Shown here in pieces: positions 1 through 10,270 of a DNA stretch of 64,000 nucleotides. The position numbers and the translations under genes are program-made. The first letter of the stretch is position 1. Every line of letters starts with the position of its first letter. The DNA is from Paenibacillus sp. J5C2022. Lineage in GTDB: Bacteria > Bacillota > Bacilli > Paenibacillales > Paenibacillaceae. The notes under the pieces were generated by a model that searched no databases, was not told the origin of the DNA, and saw only the letters and a program-made list of their open reading frames with translations. The stretch spans positions 62,001-126,000 of the forward strand of contig NZ_JAOQJC010000001.1 in NCBI RefSeq assembly GCF_025567625.1, given 5' to 3'.

Positions 1-1
1 C

Positions 2-526
2 GTTGGCCGCGTGGACGAGCTGTACGCCGAGCTGAAAGCTGCCGGCATCCGCGTTCGCGTAGATGACCGTGCCGATGTCAGTCCTGGCTGGAAGTTCAAC
101 GAATACGAGATGCGCGGTGTGCCATTGCGCCTTGAGCTGGGACCTCGCGACATGGACAACGGTGTCGTTGTGCTTGTCTCGCGCATTACGGGCGAGAAGC
201 GCATCGTGAAGCAGGATGAACTAGCAGGCGAAGTGAGCAAGATGCTGGAAGAGACGCAAGCGGCCATGTACGAGCGGGCCATGCAGTTCAGACAGCACAA
301 TTCTGCCACTGTGGACACGTTGGACGAGATGAAGAGCTTCATGGAAGAGAAGCGCGGCTTCGTGGAGGCCGGCTGGTGCGGCTCAGCTGCATGCGAGAAG
401 CAGGTGAAGGAAGAGACGGGAGCGACGAGCCGGAATATTCCGTTTCAGCCAGCGACGACGAAGGCGACTTGTCTTGTTTGCGGCGATGCTTCCAAGCATA
501 CAGTCGTATTTGCCCGCGCTTACTAG
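2..526 (+). CDS. proS: Prolyl-tRNA synthetase, C-terminal part (archaeal/eukaryotic type)
   Basis: Charges tRNA-Pro with proline in the cytoplasm. The frame is open from the left edge, so only the last ~174 residues are present: the end of the anticodon-binding domain and a C-terminal zinc-type domain. That domain shows paired cysteines (WCGSAAC and CLVCG) and the chain ends in FARAY. A cysteine-rich C-terminal domain with a terminal Tyr is the hallmark of the archaeal/eukaryotic-type ProRS also found in some bacteria; the usual bacterial ProRS (with an INS editing domain) lacks it. The stop lies 36 bp before the polC start. The catalytic domain is outside the window, so the subtype is read from the tail only. 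Confidence 0.9.
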   Translation, partial: VGRVDELYAELKAAGIRVRVDDRADVSPGWKFNEYEMRGVPLRLELGPRDMDNGVVVLVSRITGEKRIVKQDELAGEVSKMLEETQAAMYERAMQFRQHNSATVDTLDEMKSFMEEKRGFVEAGWCGSAACEKQVKEETGATSRNIPFQPATTKATCLVCGDASKHTVVFARAY

Positions 527-562
527 GAGCCTCCCTTTTAGTTCGGGATGAGGAGTGAAGAA

Positions 563-3500
563 ATGATGAACCAAACCGGCGACAAGCGGCATCGTTTCGA
601 GCTGTTGCTGCAGCAAGCCGAGCTGCCGCGCGATTTGATAGAAGCCCATTTCCGGGACGGGTATATCGATAAAGTCATTGTAAGCAGAAATAATAGAGAA
701 TGGACGTTTTGCATTCGCAAGACGTCCATGGTTCCTTTAGGGGCCTATACCGCATTGCTGCAAGCGGTGAAGATGAAATTCTCGCATATTGCCGATACGT
801 CGTTCAAGATTCTCTACGATGACATCGTAGAGAGCGAGAACATCGTCCTCCAGTATTGGCCGCTCTTCCTGGAGTGGGCCAAGACCAATATCGCTTCCGT
901 CAACGGCTGGCTGCAGAAGGCGGGGATGGAAGCTCAAGGGGATCAGATCACGTTGTCGCTGCTGGATTCCACCGGTCTCGAGCTGGCGCGGAAGAAGCGG
1001 ATCGATGAACTGATCTCTGCCTTCTACAACGACAATTTTGCACGTCAGTTGTCCGTTAAGATGTTGCTCGGCCAGCCAAGCCAGGAAGTCTATGACGAGT
1101 TCATGATGAGGCTTGTGGAAGAGGAACGGCAAGCGGTAGAGCAGATTATGGCGGAATCCGAGGAAGATGAAGCGGCTGAAGGCGATGAGGACGCCGTTCG
1201 TCTGGCAGTCGGTTACGATATTAAGGAAGAACCGGTGCCGATCATGAACGTGCTAGACGAAGAGAAGCGAATTGCAGTGCAAGGCGCCGTATTCGGACTG
1301 GACGTGAAGGAGCTGCGCAACGGCAGCACACTATTCATATTCAATCTGACGGACTTCACCGATTCCATCGCGATGAAGATGTTCGCCAAGACGAAGGAGG
1401 ATGTGAAGATCCTCTCCCAGCTGTCCAACGGCAAATGGGTGAAGGCACGCGGGCGTGTGGAATATGACCGCTTCATGCAGGAGCCGGAGCTCGTCATGAT
1501 GCCGAACGATCTTCATGAAGTCAATGCCCCGCCGAGCCGGAAGGACGGAGCGGAGGAGAAACGGGTAGAGTTCCATCTGCATACGACGATGAGCACGATG
1601 GATGCGGTCACCTCCATCGGCGATTATGTGAAGACGGCGGCGAAGTGGGGACATAAGGCGATTGCCGTTACGGATCACAGCAATGTGCAGTGCTATCCTG
1701 ACGCTGTCAAGGCCGCCAAGAAGAATGACCTGAAAGTGCTGTTCGGTGTAGAGGCGAACGTCGTCAACGATGCGATCCCGATGGTGCTGAATCCCCGGGA
1801 AGAGGCAATGGCGACAGCGCAATATACCGTCTTCGATATCGAGACGACGGGCTTGTCCGTCGTCAACAACAAAATTATAGAGCTGGCCGGCGTCAAGATG
1901 CGGGACGGGAAAGAAATTGCCCGCTTCTCGACCTTCATTGATCCGCATGAGCCGATTCCTTATCATATTCAGCAATTAACCAATATTACTGACGACATGG
2001 TGCGCGGAGCGCCGGAGCTTGAGCCCAAGCTGAAGGAATTTATCGCATTTATAGAAGATGATATTCTGGTTGCTCATAACGCCCGCTTCGATATCGGGTT
2101 CTTGCAAGCGAATTGCAAGGAGCTGGGCTTGCCAGAAGTGCAAAATCCCGTGCTCGACACGCTGGAGCTTGCCCGCTTCCTGCATCCGACGATGAAGAAT
2201 CACCGTCTGAACACGCTTGCCGACAAATACAAGATCAGCCTGGACAATCACCATAGGGCAATTGACGACTCCATTGCGCTTGGCGGCGTGCTGTTCGGCC
2301 TTATTGGCGACGCAGCGGAGCGCAATGTGACGGGGCTGCATCAGTTGAACGATTACGTGGGACTGGATCTCAGCAATGCCCGTCCGTTTCACTGCAATAT
2401 TTATGCACTTAATGCCGCAGGCAAGAAAAATCTGTTCAAGCTCATCTCTCTGTCTCACACGGAATATTTCAAGAAGGTGGCCACCATTCCAAAAAGCAAG
2501 CTCGTAGAGATGCGGGATGGCTTGCTCGTCATATCCGGCTGCGAGAAGGGCGAGTTCTTCGAAACGGTGCTGAACAAGTCGATGGAGGAAGCGACGGAGG
2601 TCGCCCGCTTCTACGATGTGCTTGAAATCCAGCCTCTGGACTTCTACATGCATCTGGTGGAGAAAGGCCTTGTCGGCAGTCGAGCGGAGATTGAGGATGC
2701 GATGCGGCGCGTATGCGCTATTGGCGACGAGCTGGGAAAGCCCGTCATTGCAACGGGCAACGTTCATTACTTGAATCCGGAGGACAAGCTCTACCGCGAC
2801 ATAACCATTCACGGGATAACGGGCTTCAGTCCGCTGAAAGGCATGCGCAAGCCGGAAGCCCACTTCCGCACAACGGACGAAATGCTGGAGGAATTCCGCT
2901 TCCTGGGCGATGCCAGAGCGAAGCAGGTCGTTGTGACGAACACTTCCGAGCTGGCAGACCGGTTCGAACAATACGACATGTTCCCGAAGGAACTGTTCAC
3001 GCCCGACATTGAAGGGGCGGACGAGGAAATTCGCGATACGTGCTACGATACGGCCAAATCCATGTACGGCGAGGAACTGCCTCAAGTTGTGATCGACCGT
3101 CTGGAGAAGGAGCTTGTACCGATTATCAAGTACAAATTCTCCGCGAACTATCTGATTTCCGCCAAGCTGGTGAAGAAGTCGAATGAAGACGGTTATCTGG
3201 TCGGGTCCAGGGGATCGGTAGGATCTTCCGTCGTCGCGACGTTCCTCGGCATATCGGAGGTCAATCCTCTGCCGGCGCATTATCTGTGCCGCAATTCCGA
3301 CTGCCGCCACAGCGATTGGATTCTGGACGGCAGCGTGCCGAGCGGATTCGACCTGCCCCCGAAGAACTGTCCCAAGTGCGGTCGGCCGATGAAGGGAGAA
3401 GGCCAGGACATACCGTTCGAGACGTTCCTGGGATTCAAAGGCGACAAGGTTCCCGATATCGACTTGAACTTCTCCGGCGAATATCAACCGGTCGCGCACA

Positions 3501-4876
3501 ATTACACCAAAGTGATGTTCGGAGAGAAGTGCGTCTTCCGCGCCGGCACGATCGGAACGGTGGCGGAGAAAACCGCCTACGGCTTCGCCAAGAAATATGA
3601 GGAGGAGCATCATAAGAAGTGGCGAGGAGCGGAGCTGTCCAGGCTGGCCAGCGGCTGTACCGGCGTGAAGCGAAGCACGGGACAGCATCCCGGCGGCATC
3701 GTCGTCGTGCCCGATTACATGGAAGTAGAAGACGTCACGCCTGTCCAGTATCCTGCCGACGATGTGAAGGCGGAATGGAAGACGACGCACTTCGATTATC
3801 ATGCTTTCGACGAGAACTTGCTGAAGCTCGATATTCTGGGACACGACGATCCCACCATGATGCGGATGCTTCAGGATTTGACGGAAGTCGATCCCACCAC
3901 GATCCCGATGAACGATCCCAAGGTGATGAGTCTCTTCAATTCCACAGAAGCTCTTGGTGTAAGCGCGGAGCAAGTTCGTTCTCCGGTCGCCACGTACGGC
4001 ATTCCGGAGATGGGGACGAAGTTCGTTCGGCAAATGCTGCAGGAGACTCAGCCGTCAAGCTTCGCCGATCTGCTGCAGATCTCGGGCTTGTCGCACGGGA
4101 CGGGCGTATGGCTGGGCAATGCGCAGGAGCTGATCAAGAACGGAACATGTACGATCAAGACGGTTATCGGCTGTCGTGACGATATTATGCTTTACTTGAT
4201 CTACAAGGCCGGCATGGACGCTTCGCTCGCCTTCAAAATTACGGAGAGCGTTCGGAAGGGCAGAGGCCTGACACCGGAGTGGATACAGGAAATGAAGGAT
4301 TGCAAAGTGCCGAAATGGTACATCGATTCCTGTCTGCGCATCGAGTATATGTTCCCGAAGGCCCATGCCGCGGCATACGTCATATCGGCTGTCCGGACCG
4401 CCTTCTTCAAGCTGTATTACCCGATCGAATTCTATGCAACATACTTTACCGTACGCGCCGACGACTTCGACCTTGGGCTGTTGTGCCAAGGCTATGACGC
4501 CATCCTTCGCAAGCTTGTGGAGATTGAGGCGAAAGGCTTCAATGCGACGCCGAAGGAGAAAAATATGGTGTCGCAGCTGGAGATGTCGCTTGAAATGACC
4601 TCCCGCGGCTATTCATTCAAGCCGATCGATCTGTATCGTTCCGATGCTGTCCAGTTTTTGGTAGACGGCAATTCTCTCATTCCTCCGTTCGCGGCGGTAG
4701 CGGGAATCGGAGCGAACGCGGCACGCAATATCGCGGCGTCGCGGGAAGACGGCGAATATTTGTCCATCGAGGATTTCCAGATGAGATCCAAAGCGACGAA
4801 AACAATCGTAGAGCTGTTGGGGGCGCTGGGCTGCTTCCGAGGTCTGCCGGAATCCAACCAGTTATCTCTTTTCTAG
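563..4876 (+). CDS. polC: DNA polymerase III alpha subunit, PolC type
   Basis: Main replicative DNA polymerase of low-GC Gram-positives, with built-in 3'-5' proofreading. Visible in order: an N-terminal domain and OB fold, the PHP domain (HLHTT near residue 338), the inserted DnaQ-like exonuclease (FDIETTG near 424), the PHP remainder, a four-Cys zinc site (CRNSDC and CPKCG), and the palm with PDIDLNFSG near 964. The length of 1437 aa equals that of B. subtilis PolC. The start at 563 is chosen because AGGAG (551-555) sits 7 nt upstream; the frame is also open to an ATG at 548, which has no such site. It lies directly downstream of proS, the usual Firmicute order. Confidence 0.97.
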   Translation: MMNQTGDKRHRFELLLQQAELPRDLIEAHFRDGYIDKVIVSRNNREWTFCIRKTSMVPLGAYTALLQAVKMKFSHIADTSFKILYDDIVESENIVLQYWPLFLEWAKTNIASVNGWLQKAGMEAQGDQITLSLLDSTGLELARKKRIDELISAFYNDNFARQLSVKMLLGQPSQEVYDEFMMRLVEEERQAVEQIMAESEEDEAAEGDEDAVRLAVGYDIKEEPVPIMNVLDEEKRIAVQGAVFGLDVKELRNGSTLFIFNLTDFTDSIAMKMFAKTKEDVKILSQLSNGKWVKARGRVEYDRFMQEPELVMMPNDLHEVNAPPSRKDGAEEKRVEFHLHTTMSTMDAVTSIGDYVKTAAKWGHKAIAVTDHSNVQCYPDAVKAAKKNDLKVLFGVEANVVNDAIPMVLNPREEAMATAQYTVFDIETTGLSVVNNKIIELAGVKMRDGKEIARFSTFIDPHEPIPYHIQQLTNITDDMVRGAPELEPKLKEFIAFIEDDILVAHNARFDIGFLQANCKELGLPEVQNPVLDTLELARFLHPTMKNHRLNTLADKYKISLDNHHRAIDDSIALGGVLFGLIGDAAERNVTGLHQLNDYVGLDLSNARPFHCNIYALNAAGKKNLFKLISLSHTEYFKKVATIPKSKLVEMRDGLLVISGCEKGEFFETVLNKSMEEATEVARFYDVLEIQPLDFYMHLVEKGLVGSRAEIEDAMRRVCAIGDELGKPVIATGNVHYLNPEDKLYRDITIHGITGFSPLKGMRKPEAHFRTTDEMLEEFRFLGDARAKQVVVTNTSELADRFEQYDMFPKELFTPDIEGADEEIRDTCYDTAKSMYGEELPQVVIDRLEKELVPIIKYKFSANYLISAKLVKKSNEDGYLVGSRGSVGSSVVATFLGISEVNPLPAHYLCRNSDCRHSDWILDGSVPSGFDLPPKNCPKCGRPMKGEGQDIPFETFLGFKGDKVPDIDLNFSGEYQPVAHNYTKVMFGEKCVFRAGTIGTVAEKTAYGFAKKYEEEHHKKWRGAELSRLASGCTGVKRSTGQHPGGIVVVPDYMEVEDVTPVQYPADDVKAEWKTTHFDYHAFDENLLKLDILGHDDPTMMRMLQDLTEVDPTTIPMNDPKVMSLFNSTEALGVSAEQVRSPVATYGIPEMGTKFVRQMLQETQPSSFADLLQISGLSHGTGVWLGNAQELIKNGTCTIKTVIGCRDDIMLYLIYKAGMDASLAFKITESVRKGRGLTPEWIQEMKDCKVPKWYIDSCLRIEYMFPKAHAAAYVISAVRTAFFKLYYPIEFYATYFTVRADDFDLGLLCQGYDAILRKLVEIEAKGFNATPKEKNMVSQLEMSLEMTSRGYSFKPIDLYRSDAVQFLVDGNSLIPPFAAVAGIGANAARNIAASREDGEYLSIEDFQMRSKATKTIVELLGALGCFRGLPESNQLSLF

Positions 4877-4934
4877 CAGTCGCAAAACCTATTGCCACGC
4901 ACGGGATGAAGCCCTGCCAACTAGAAATCATTTC

Positions 4935-4963
4935 TTGTCACTAATAGGGGATTATGATATAAT
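4935..4963 (+). promoter_or_regulatory. SigA-type promoter of the rimP-nusA-infB operon
   Basis: TTGTCA (4935-4940), a 17-bp spacer, and TATAAT (4958-4963). It lies in the only sizeable gap before the nusA operon, so it is the likely operon promoter. The sequence match is direct; activity is inferred. Confidence 0.75.
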
Positions 4964-4998
4964 TTTTGTGGCAATGATGTTGATAAGACTGGGATGCT

Positions 4999-5024
4999 TA
5001 AAGAGTGGGGAAACCCACTCTTTA
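4999..5024 (+). promoter_or_regulatory. Perfect 11-bp hairpin in the rimP mRNA leader
   Basis: Stem 4999-5009 pairs perfectly with 5014-5024 around a GAAA (GNRA) tetraloop. It begins about 30 nt after the predicted transcription start and ends about 55 nt before the rimP start codon. No long U-tract follows, so it is more likely a leader or processing structure than a simple terminator. Confidence 0.7.
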
Positions 5025-5079
5025 CGTTTTGTATCCGGGAAATTTACATTGCGCGAAAGAATCAGGAGGTTTACACACT

Positions 5080-5541
5080 GTGAGCACATCCAAAATCAAA
5101 GCCGCCGTTGAGGCTATGGTGTTGCCCTATCTCAATGAGCATGGATTCGAACTTGTCGATATTGAATATATAAAAGAAGGCAGCAGCTGGTTTTTACGTA
5201 TCTTCGTCGACAAGGATGGCGGTATAGACATTGACGAATGCGGGCGCATTAGCGAATATGTCAGCGAACAGTTGGACAAGAACGATCCCATTACCGGCGC
5301 ATATTTCCTTGAGGTGTCCTCTCCCGGAGCGGAGCGGCCGCTCAAGAAGCCGGAAGATGTCCGCAAGGCCGTTGGCAAGCATGTATTTATGACGACGTAT
5401 GAGCCAATTGACGGACTGAAGGAATTTGAGGGTGAGCTGGTCGCTTTTGACGGCGATACCGCTACTGTTCGCATCGGCAAGAAGGAACATAGTCTTCCGT
5501 ACGGCAAGGTCGCAAGCGCCAGACTGGCGATTGTTTTCTAA
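5080..5541 (+). CDS. rimP: Ribosome maturation factor RimP
   Basis: Needed for maturation of the 30S ribosomal subunit. The 153-aa product has the RimP alpha/beta N-terminal domain (the run ending in GFELVDIEY, then [17 protein letters not shown]) and the SH3-like C-terminal domain. The GTG at 5080 is chosen because AGGAGG (5064-5069) is 10 nt upstream and the length matches the family; the frame stays open further up but across the leader hairpin. First gene of the rimP-nusA-rnpM-ylxQ-infB-rbfA series. Confidence 0.93.
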   Translation: MSTSKIKAAVEAMVLPYLNEHGFELVDIEYIKEGSSWFLRIFVDKDGGIDIDECGRISEYVSEQLDKNDPITGAYFLEVSSPGAERPLKKPEDVRKAVGKHVFMTTYEPIDGLKEFEGELVAFDGDTATVRIGKKEHSLPYGKVASARLAIVF

Positions 5542-5578
5542 TTTGAATGGATAAGTTGAAAGGGGGAACTCCGTTCCA

Positions 5579-6679
5579 ATGAGTATGGATTTTATTGAGG
5601 CCTTGCACGAGATCGAGAGAGATAAAGGCATTTCCAAGGATGTGCTCCTGGAAGCGATTGAAGCTGCACTTATCTCAAGCTACAAACGCAATTTCAATAC
5701 GGCGCAAAATGTAAGAGTGGATATGAACCGCCATAACGGAGTCATTAAAGTATACGCGAGAAAAACCGTCGTCGACGAGGTGCTGGACCCGCGTCTGGAA
5801 ATCTCTGTGGAAGCGGCGCGCGAAATCAACCCGCATTATCAATTGGATGACGTGGCGGAGATTGAAGTGACGCCAAGAGACTTCGGACGAATCGCCGCTC
5901 AGACGGCGAAGCAGGTCGTGACCCAGCGGATTCGGGAAGCGGAGCGCGGACTGATCTATCATGCTTTCATTGACAAGGAAGAGGATATCGTCAACGGTAT
6001 CGTTCAACGTCAGGATACACGCAACCTGTTCGTCGATCTGGGCAAGGTTGAAGCGGTGCTGCCGCTGACGGAACTGATGCCGACAGACAAATTCAAGCAT
6101 TTGGACCGCGTGAAATCCTATATTACCAAAGTAGAGAACACGACGAAAGGCCCTCAAATTATCCTCTCGCGTACTCATCCTGGTCTTCTGAAGCGCTTAT
6201 TCGAGCTGGAAGTACCTGAAATTTACGATGGTGTCGTAGAAATTCGCTCGGTTGCACGGGAAGCCGGCTTCCGCTCCAAGATCGCCGTTCATTCCCGCAA
6301 CGAAGAAGTCGATCCGGTAGGTTCTTGCGTCGGACAGAAGGGCATTCGAGTGCAGACGATCGTGAGCGAGCTGAAGGGCGAGAAGATTGATATCGTCCGC
6401 TGGTCCGAGAATGTGGAGGAGTATGTAGCCAATGCACTGAGTCCTTCCAAGGTGCTGGAGGTTATCGTATTCGAGCAGGAGAAGATGGCCAGAGTCATCG
6501 TACCGGACTATCAGCTATCGCTTGCGATCGGCATTAAAGGTCAGAATGCCCGGCTGGCTGCCAAGCTGACAGGCTGGAAGATCGATATTAAGAGCGAGAC
6601 GCAAGCTGAGCAGGAATATGGCCGACCGAAATCCACGAGCGCAACGATGATGCATCAGGATTCCGTCTCCTTCGACTAA
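5579..6679 (+). CDS. nusA: Transcription termination/antitermination factor NusA
   Basis: RNA polymerase-associated factor controlling pausing, termination and antitermination. The 366 aa contain the N-terminal RNAP-binding domain, an S1 domain and two KH domains (GSCVGQKG near residue 243 and AIGIKGQNARLA near 317). The short C-terminus without acidic repeats is the Firmicute form. A purine-rich AGGGGG site lies 12 nt upstream of the ATG; a second ATG two codons on would give better spacing, so the exact start is uncertain by two residues. Confidence 0.96.
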   Translation: MSMDFIEALHEIERDKGISKDVLLEAIEAALISSYKRNFNTAQNVRVDMNRHNGVIKVYARKTVVDEVLDPRLEISVEAAREINPHYQLDDVAEIEVTPRDFGRIAAQTAKQVVTQRIREAERGLIYHAFIDKEEDIVNGIVQRQDTRNLFVDLGKVEAVLPLTELMPTDKFKHLDRVKSYITKVENTTKGPQIILSRTHPGLLKRLFELEVPEIYDGVVEIRSVAREAGFRSKIAVHSRNEEVDPVGSCVGQKGIRVQTIVSELKGEKIDIVRWSENVEEYVANALSPSKVLEVIVFEQEKMARVIVPDYQLSLAIGIKGQNARLAAKLTGWKIDIKSETQAEQEYGRPKSTSATMMHQDSVSFD

Positions 6680-6707
6680 GCTCCGTCAAGCTAAAGGAGG
6701 GTGTACA

Positions 6708-7013
6708 ATGAGAACGAGAAAAATACCGCTCCGCAAATGCGTCGCTTGTCAGGAAATGATGCCCAAGAAGGAGCTCATCCGCGTAGTACGGACACCGTCG
6801 GAAGAGATCAGCATCGATCTCACCGGCAAGAAGGCCGGTCGCGGAGCTTATCTGTGCGGCAAGGTGGAGTGCTTCCGGCTGGCCAAGCGGTCGAAGGCGC
6901 TGGATCGCGCCTTGAAGCAGCCCGTAGGCGAGCCGATCTACGATGAGCTGGAGAAGGAATTCATCGCGGTGGAAGAGCAATTCTTGGCAAGCAAGGAGAT
7001 GGCGGGGGAATGA
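6708..7013 (+). CDS. rnpM: YlxR-family RNA-binding protein (RnpM)
   Basis: Small basic protein of 101 aa with the YlxR signature: RKCVACQEM near the N-terminus, then GRGAYLCGK and a C-x-A-K-R-like segment. The family binds RNA and in B. subtilis has been described as a modulator of RNase P, which is the basis of the symbol. AAAGGAGGGTG lies just upstream of the ATG. The last codons overlap the ylxQ start in an ATGA junction, implying translational coupling. Confidence 0.9.
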   Translation: MRTRKIPLRKCVACQEMMPKKELIRVVRTPSEEISIDLTGKKAGRGAYLCGKVECFRLAKRSKALDRALKQPVGEPIYDELEKEFIAVEEQFLASKEMAGE

Positions 7014-7336
7014 AGCCGGACAAGTTGCTGTCGCAGCTCGGCATGGCGATGCGGGCGGGCAAGCTGGTGACGGGGGATGAGACCGTGCTGAAGGCGGTTC
7101 GGACGGGGAAAGCCCATCTGGTCGTCCTTGCCGGCGATGCCTCCGACAATACGAAAAAAAAATTTCGGGATAAATGCAGTACCTACGGTATTCCACTCAC
7201 CGAAGCAAGCGACCGTGAACAACTGGGGAGAGCCATCGGAAAACCGGAACGCGTCGTTCTGGCGGTGACGGATATGCAATTCGGAAAAATGATTGCCAAT
7301 CATCTGAGCCCAAATACGGAGGTGGATCCTACTTGA
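7010..7336 (+). CDS. ylxQ: YlxQ, L7Ae-family RNA-binding protein
   Basis: 108-aa member of the ribosomal L7Ae/L30e family, which binds kink-turn RNA. It shows the family pattern of a glycine-rich start ([15 protein letters not shown]), a central [11 protein letters not shown] strand and a helix with KKKFRDKC. It starts inside the end of rnpM (ATGA) and its own stop overlaps the infB TTG start (TTGA). The precise cellular role is not established. Confidence 0.88.
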   Translation: MKPDKLLSQLGMAMRAGKLVTGDETVLKAVRTGKAHLVVLAGDASDNTKKKFRDKCSTYGIPLTEASDREQLGRAIGKPERVVLAVTDMQFGKMIANHLSPNTEVDPT

Positions 7337-9906
7337 GCAAACAGGAGAACAAAGATAATAAAGACAAACTGCGCGTATACGAGTACGCGAAATCGCTTAA
7401 TATGAGCAGCAAGGAAATCATTACGATCCTTAAGCGCTTGAACCTGCCCGTCAACAATCACATGAGCGTCATGGAGAACGAGATGGTAAGCAAAGTGGAA
7501 GGCTTCTTCCGCGATATCAAAGCAAATGCTGCGGCGAAGCGCGCGCAAGAAAGCGGCGGTGCAACGGTGTCTACGACAACGGCTCCTGCCAATCGGCAGC
7601 AGCAAAATAACCATACATCACACGATAGACAGGGGACTATGAACTCTATTAATACGACAACGAAAAACCAAAACGGCAACCAACAACGTGATCAAAGAAG
7701 TCAGCAGCAAGGCAACCGTCCCGCCGGCGGAGGCAACAAGCGGCCGGCAGGCAACGGCGCAGGCCGCCCTGGCGGCAATCCGGGCAATAGGCAAGGGAGC
7801 GGAACAGGACAAGGACAAGTCAGGCAAAATGCAAGCGGCGGCGGCAACGCGAGCCGCGGAGGCAATGCCGGCGGTCAAGAAGCAAGAGGAGGCAGCCGAC
7901 CTGCAGGCGGCGGACAAGGCGCGCAAGGAGGACAAGGCGGCGGACAACCCCGCGCGTTCGAATCCAGATTCGAGCAGTCGCGCGGCAACAGCCCATCCTC
8001 CGACAAGGGCTCCAAGAACAACAAGTCGCGAAACGGCAGCAACGGCAAGCGATTCGACGACGGCAGACCGAACTACAAATCCAATCAACGCGGCGGAAGA
8101 GGCCGTGGCGGAAGAGGTCAGTCGCAGCAGCCGCCGCGCGAGAAGATCGACAATACACCGAAGAAGATTATTGTACGCGGCACGATGACGGTCGGCGATC
8201 TGGCCAAACTGCTGCATAAGGACGCTTCCGAAGTCATTAAGAAGCTGATGTTCTTGGGTGTAATGGCGACTATCAATCAGGAGATCGATTTGGACACCAT
8301 TCTGCTTATCTCCGCTGAATACGGCGTGGAAGTAGAAGTGAAAATTCCGGTCGAGGAAGACGATTTCGAAACGATCGAAGAAACAGACGAGGAATCGAAT
8401 CTGAAAGAGCGTCCGCCTGTCGTAACCATTATGGGACACGTCGACCATGGTAAGACAACGCTGCTCGACGCCATCCGCAAAACGAACGTGACAGGCGGCG
8501 AGGCGGGAGGCATTACGCAGCACATCGGCGCCTATCAGGTGGAAATCAACAACAAGAAAATTACGTTCCTGGATACACCTGGCCACGAAGCGTTCACTCT
8601 CATGCGCGCACGCGGCGCGGAGGTGACGGACATTACGATTATCGTCGTAGCGGCCGATGACGGGATTATGCCTCAGACCGTGGAAGCAATTAACCACGCG
8701 AAGGCTGCAGGTGTGCCGATTATCGTAGCGGTGAACAAGATTGACAAGCCGGAAGCGAACAGCGATAAGATCAAGCAAGAAATGACGGAATATGAGCTGG
8801 TTCCCGAGGAGTGGGGCGGAGATACGATATTCGTGGAAGTGTCCGCGAAGCAGCGCATCGGTCTGGAGAACTTGCTTGAGATGATCTTGCTGGTAGCGGA
8901 AGTGAACGATTATAAAGCCAATCCGAACAAACGTGCAAGAGCGACAGTGATCGAGGCTGAGCTGGACAAAGGGAAAGGTCCTGTGGCGCGCATTCTCGTG
9001 CAGCACGGCACACTGAAGATCGGCGACGCATTCGTAGCGGGCAATTGCTTCGGACGCGTAAGAGCGATGGTGAACGATCGCGGACGCCGCATGAAGGAAG
9101 CAGGACCATCCACTCCTGTAGAGATTACTGGCTTGACGGAGGTACCGCTTGCGGGCGATCCGTTCATGGCGTTCGAGGACGAGCGCAAAGCCCGCGCAAT
9201 TGCCGACCGCAGGGCGGTCAAGCATCGCCAGTCGGAGATGGGCGCCAATACCCGCGTAACGCTGGATGATCTGTACAATCAGATCAAGGAAGGCGAAATG
9301 AAGGATCTGAACGTCATTATTAAAGCTGACGTACAAGGCTCCGCAGAAGCACTTAAGGGGTCACTGGCCAAAATTGACGTGGAAGGCGTTCGGGTGAAAA
9401 TTATTCATAAAGGCGTAGGCGCCATTACGGAATCCGACGTTATTCTGGCCTCCGCTTCCAATGCGATCGTAATCGGCTTCAATGTGCGACCTGATCCGCA
9501 AGCCGAGCGGACGATCGACCAGGAGAAAGTGGACGTTCGGATGCATCAGGTCATCTACAAGGCGATCGATGAGATTGAGCAAGCGATGAAAGGCATGCTT
9601 GATCCGATCTATCGTGAGCGCGTGATTGGTCATGCCGAGGTCAGAAACGTATTTAAAGTATCCAAAATCGGTTCCATCGCTGGCTGTATGGTGCTCGACG
9701 GCAAAATTACACGGGCTGCTGAAGCGCGTATCATCCGCGACGGCATTATCGTGTACAACGGCAAGGTGGATTCTCTGAAACGGTTCAAGGACGACGCGAA
9801 GGAAGTTACGCAAGGCTTCGAATGTGGTATAACGCTAGAGAGGTTTAGCGATATTAATGTAGGAGACGTAATCGAAGCGTTCGTCATGGAATCGGTAGAG
9901 AGGTGA
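7333..9906 (+). CDS. infB: Translation initiation factor IF-2
   Basis: GTPase that brings fMet-tRNA to the 30S subunit. The 857 aa begin with an IF2N domain. A long low-complexity linker (about residues 75-275), rich in Gly, Gln, Asn and Arg, follows. Then come a second IF2N-like domain, the G domain (GHVDHGKT at 368-375, [12 protein letters not shown]) and the C-terminal beta-barrel domains. The TTG start at 7333 has GGAGGTGG 7 nt upstream and overlaps the ylxQ stop. The linker is unusually repetitive, and its other frames stay open, which produces long spurious ORFs on the opposite strand. Confidence 0.96.
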   Translation: MSKQENKDNKDKLRVYEYAKSLNMSSKEIITILKRLNLPVNNHMSVMENEMVSKVEGFFRDIKANAAAKRAQESGGATVSTTTAPANRQQQNNHTSHDRQGTMNSINTTTKNQNGNQQRDQRSQQQGNRPAGGGNKRPAGNGAGRPGGNPGNRQGSGTGQGQVRQNASGGGNASRGGNAGGQEARGGSRPAGGGQGAQGGQGGGQPRAFESRFEQSRGNSPSSDKGSKNNKSRNGSNGKRFDDGRPNYKSNQRGGRGRGGRGQSQQPPREKIDNTPKKIIVRGTMTVGDLAKLLHKDASEVIKKLMFLGVMATINQEIDLDTILLISAEYGVEVEVKIPVEEDDFETIEETDEESNLKERPPVVTIMGHVDHGKTTLLDAIRKTNVTGGEAGGITQHIGAYQVEINNKKITFLDTPGHEAFTLMRARGAEVTDITIIVVAADDGIMPQTVEAINHAKAAGVPIIVAVNKIDKPEANSDKIKQEMTEYELVPEEWGGDTIFVEVSAKQRIGLENLLEMILLVAEVNDYKANPNKRARATVIEAELDKGKGPVARILVQHGTLKIGDAFVAGNCFGRVRAMVNDRGRRMKEAGPSTPVEITGLTEVPLAGDPFMAFEDERKARAIADRRAVKHRQSEMGANTRVTLDDLYNQIKEGEMKDLNVIIKADVQGSAEALKGSLAKIDVEGVRVKIIHKGVGAITESDVILASASNAIVIGFNVRPDPQAERTIDQEKVDVRMHQVIYKAIDEIEQAMKGMLDPIYRERVIGHAEVRNVFKVSKIGSIAGCMVLDGKITRAAEARIIRDGIIVYNGKVDSLKRFKDDAKEVTQGFECGITLERFSDINVGDVIEAFVMESVER

Positions 9907-9913
9907 GTAAGTC

Positions 9914-10270
9914 ATGGCAAAAGTCCGTGTAGGACGTGTTAGCGAACAAATTAAAAAAGAGCTCAGCATGATTATTCAAAAGGAGCTCAAGGACCCTCGC
10001 ATTGGCTTTATAACAGTTACCGGCGTGGAAACGACGAATGACTTGTCTCAAGCCAAAGTGTACCTGAGCGTGCTGGGCAGCGACGAGCAGAAGGAAGCGA
10101 CGCTTCAAGCGCTTGCGAAAGCGACAGGCTTCCTTCGCTCCGAGCTGGGCAAGCGGATAAAATTGCGGCATACGCCAGAGCTGCTGTTCAAATTCGACAG
10201 CAGCATTGAGTATGGCAGCCGGATTGAATCGCTGCTGGAGGAAATCAATGCCGGGAATGAGCCTGAATGA
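9914..10270 (+). CDS. rbfA: Ribosome-binding factor A
   Basis: Cold-shock-associated 30S maturation factor. The 118-aa product shows the KH-like RbfA fold with [17 protein letters not shown] at the N-terminus and [14 protein letters not shown] after it. It starts 7 bp after infB and ends overlapping the nrnA ATG by 4 bp (ATGA), consistent with the standard infB-rbfA order. Confidence 0.94.
   Translation: MAKVRVGRVSEQIKKELSMIIQKELKDPRIGFITVTGVETTNDLSQAKVYLSVLGSDEQKEATLQALAKATGFLRSELGKRIKLRHTPELLFKFDSSIEYGSRIESLLEEINAGNEPE

Noticed and set aside
1976..4033. A 685-codon open frame on the minus strand inside polC
   Set aside because: It lies wholly opposite polC, has no ribosome site or recognisable domain, and its composition is what the antisense of a GC-rich coding frame gives.
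7618..9336. A 572-codon minus-strand open frame opposite infB
   Set aside because: Produced by the repetitive IF-2 linker and antisense codon bias; no domain or start signal.
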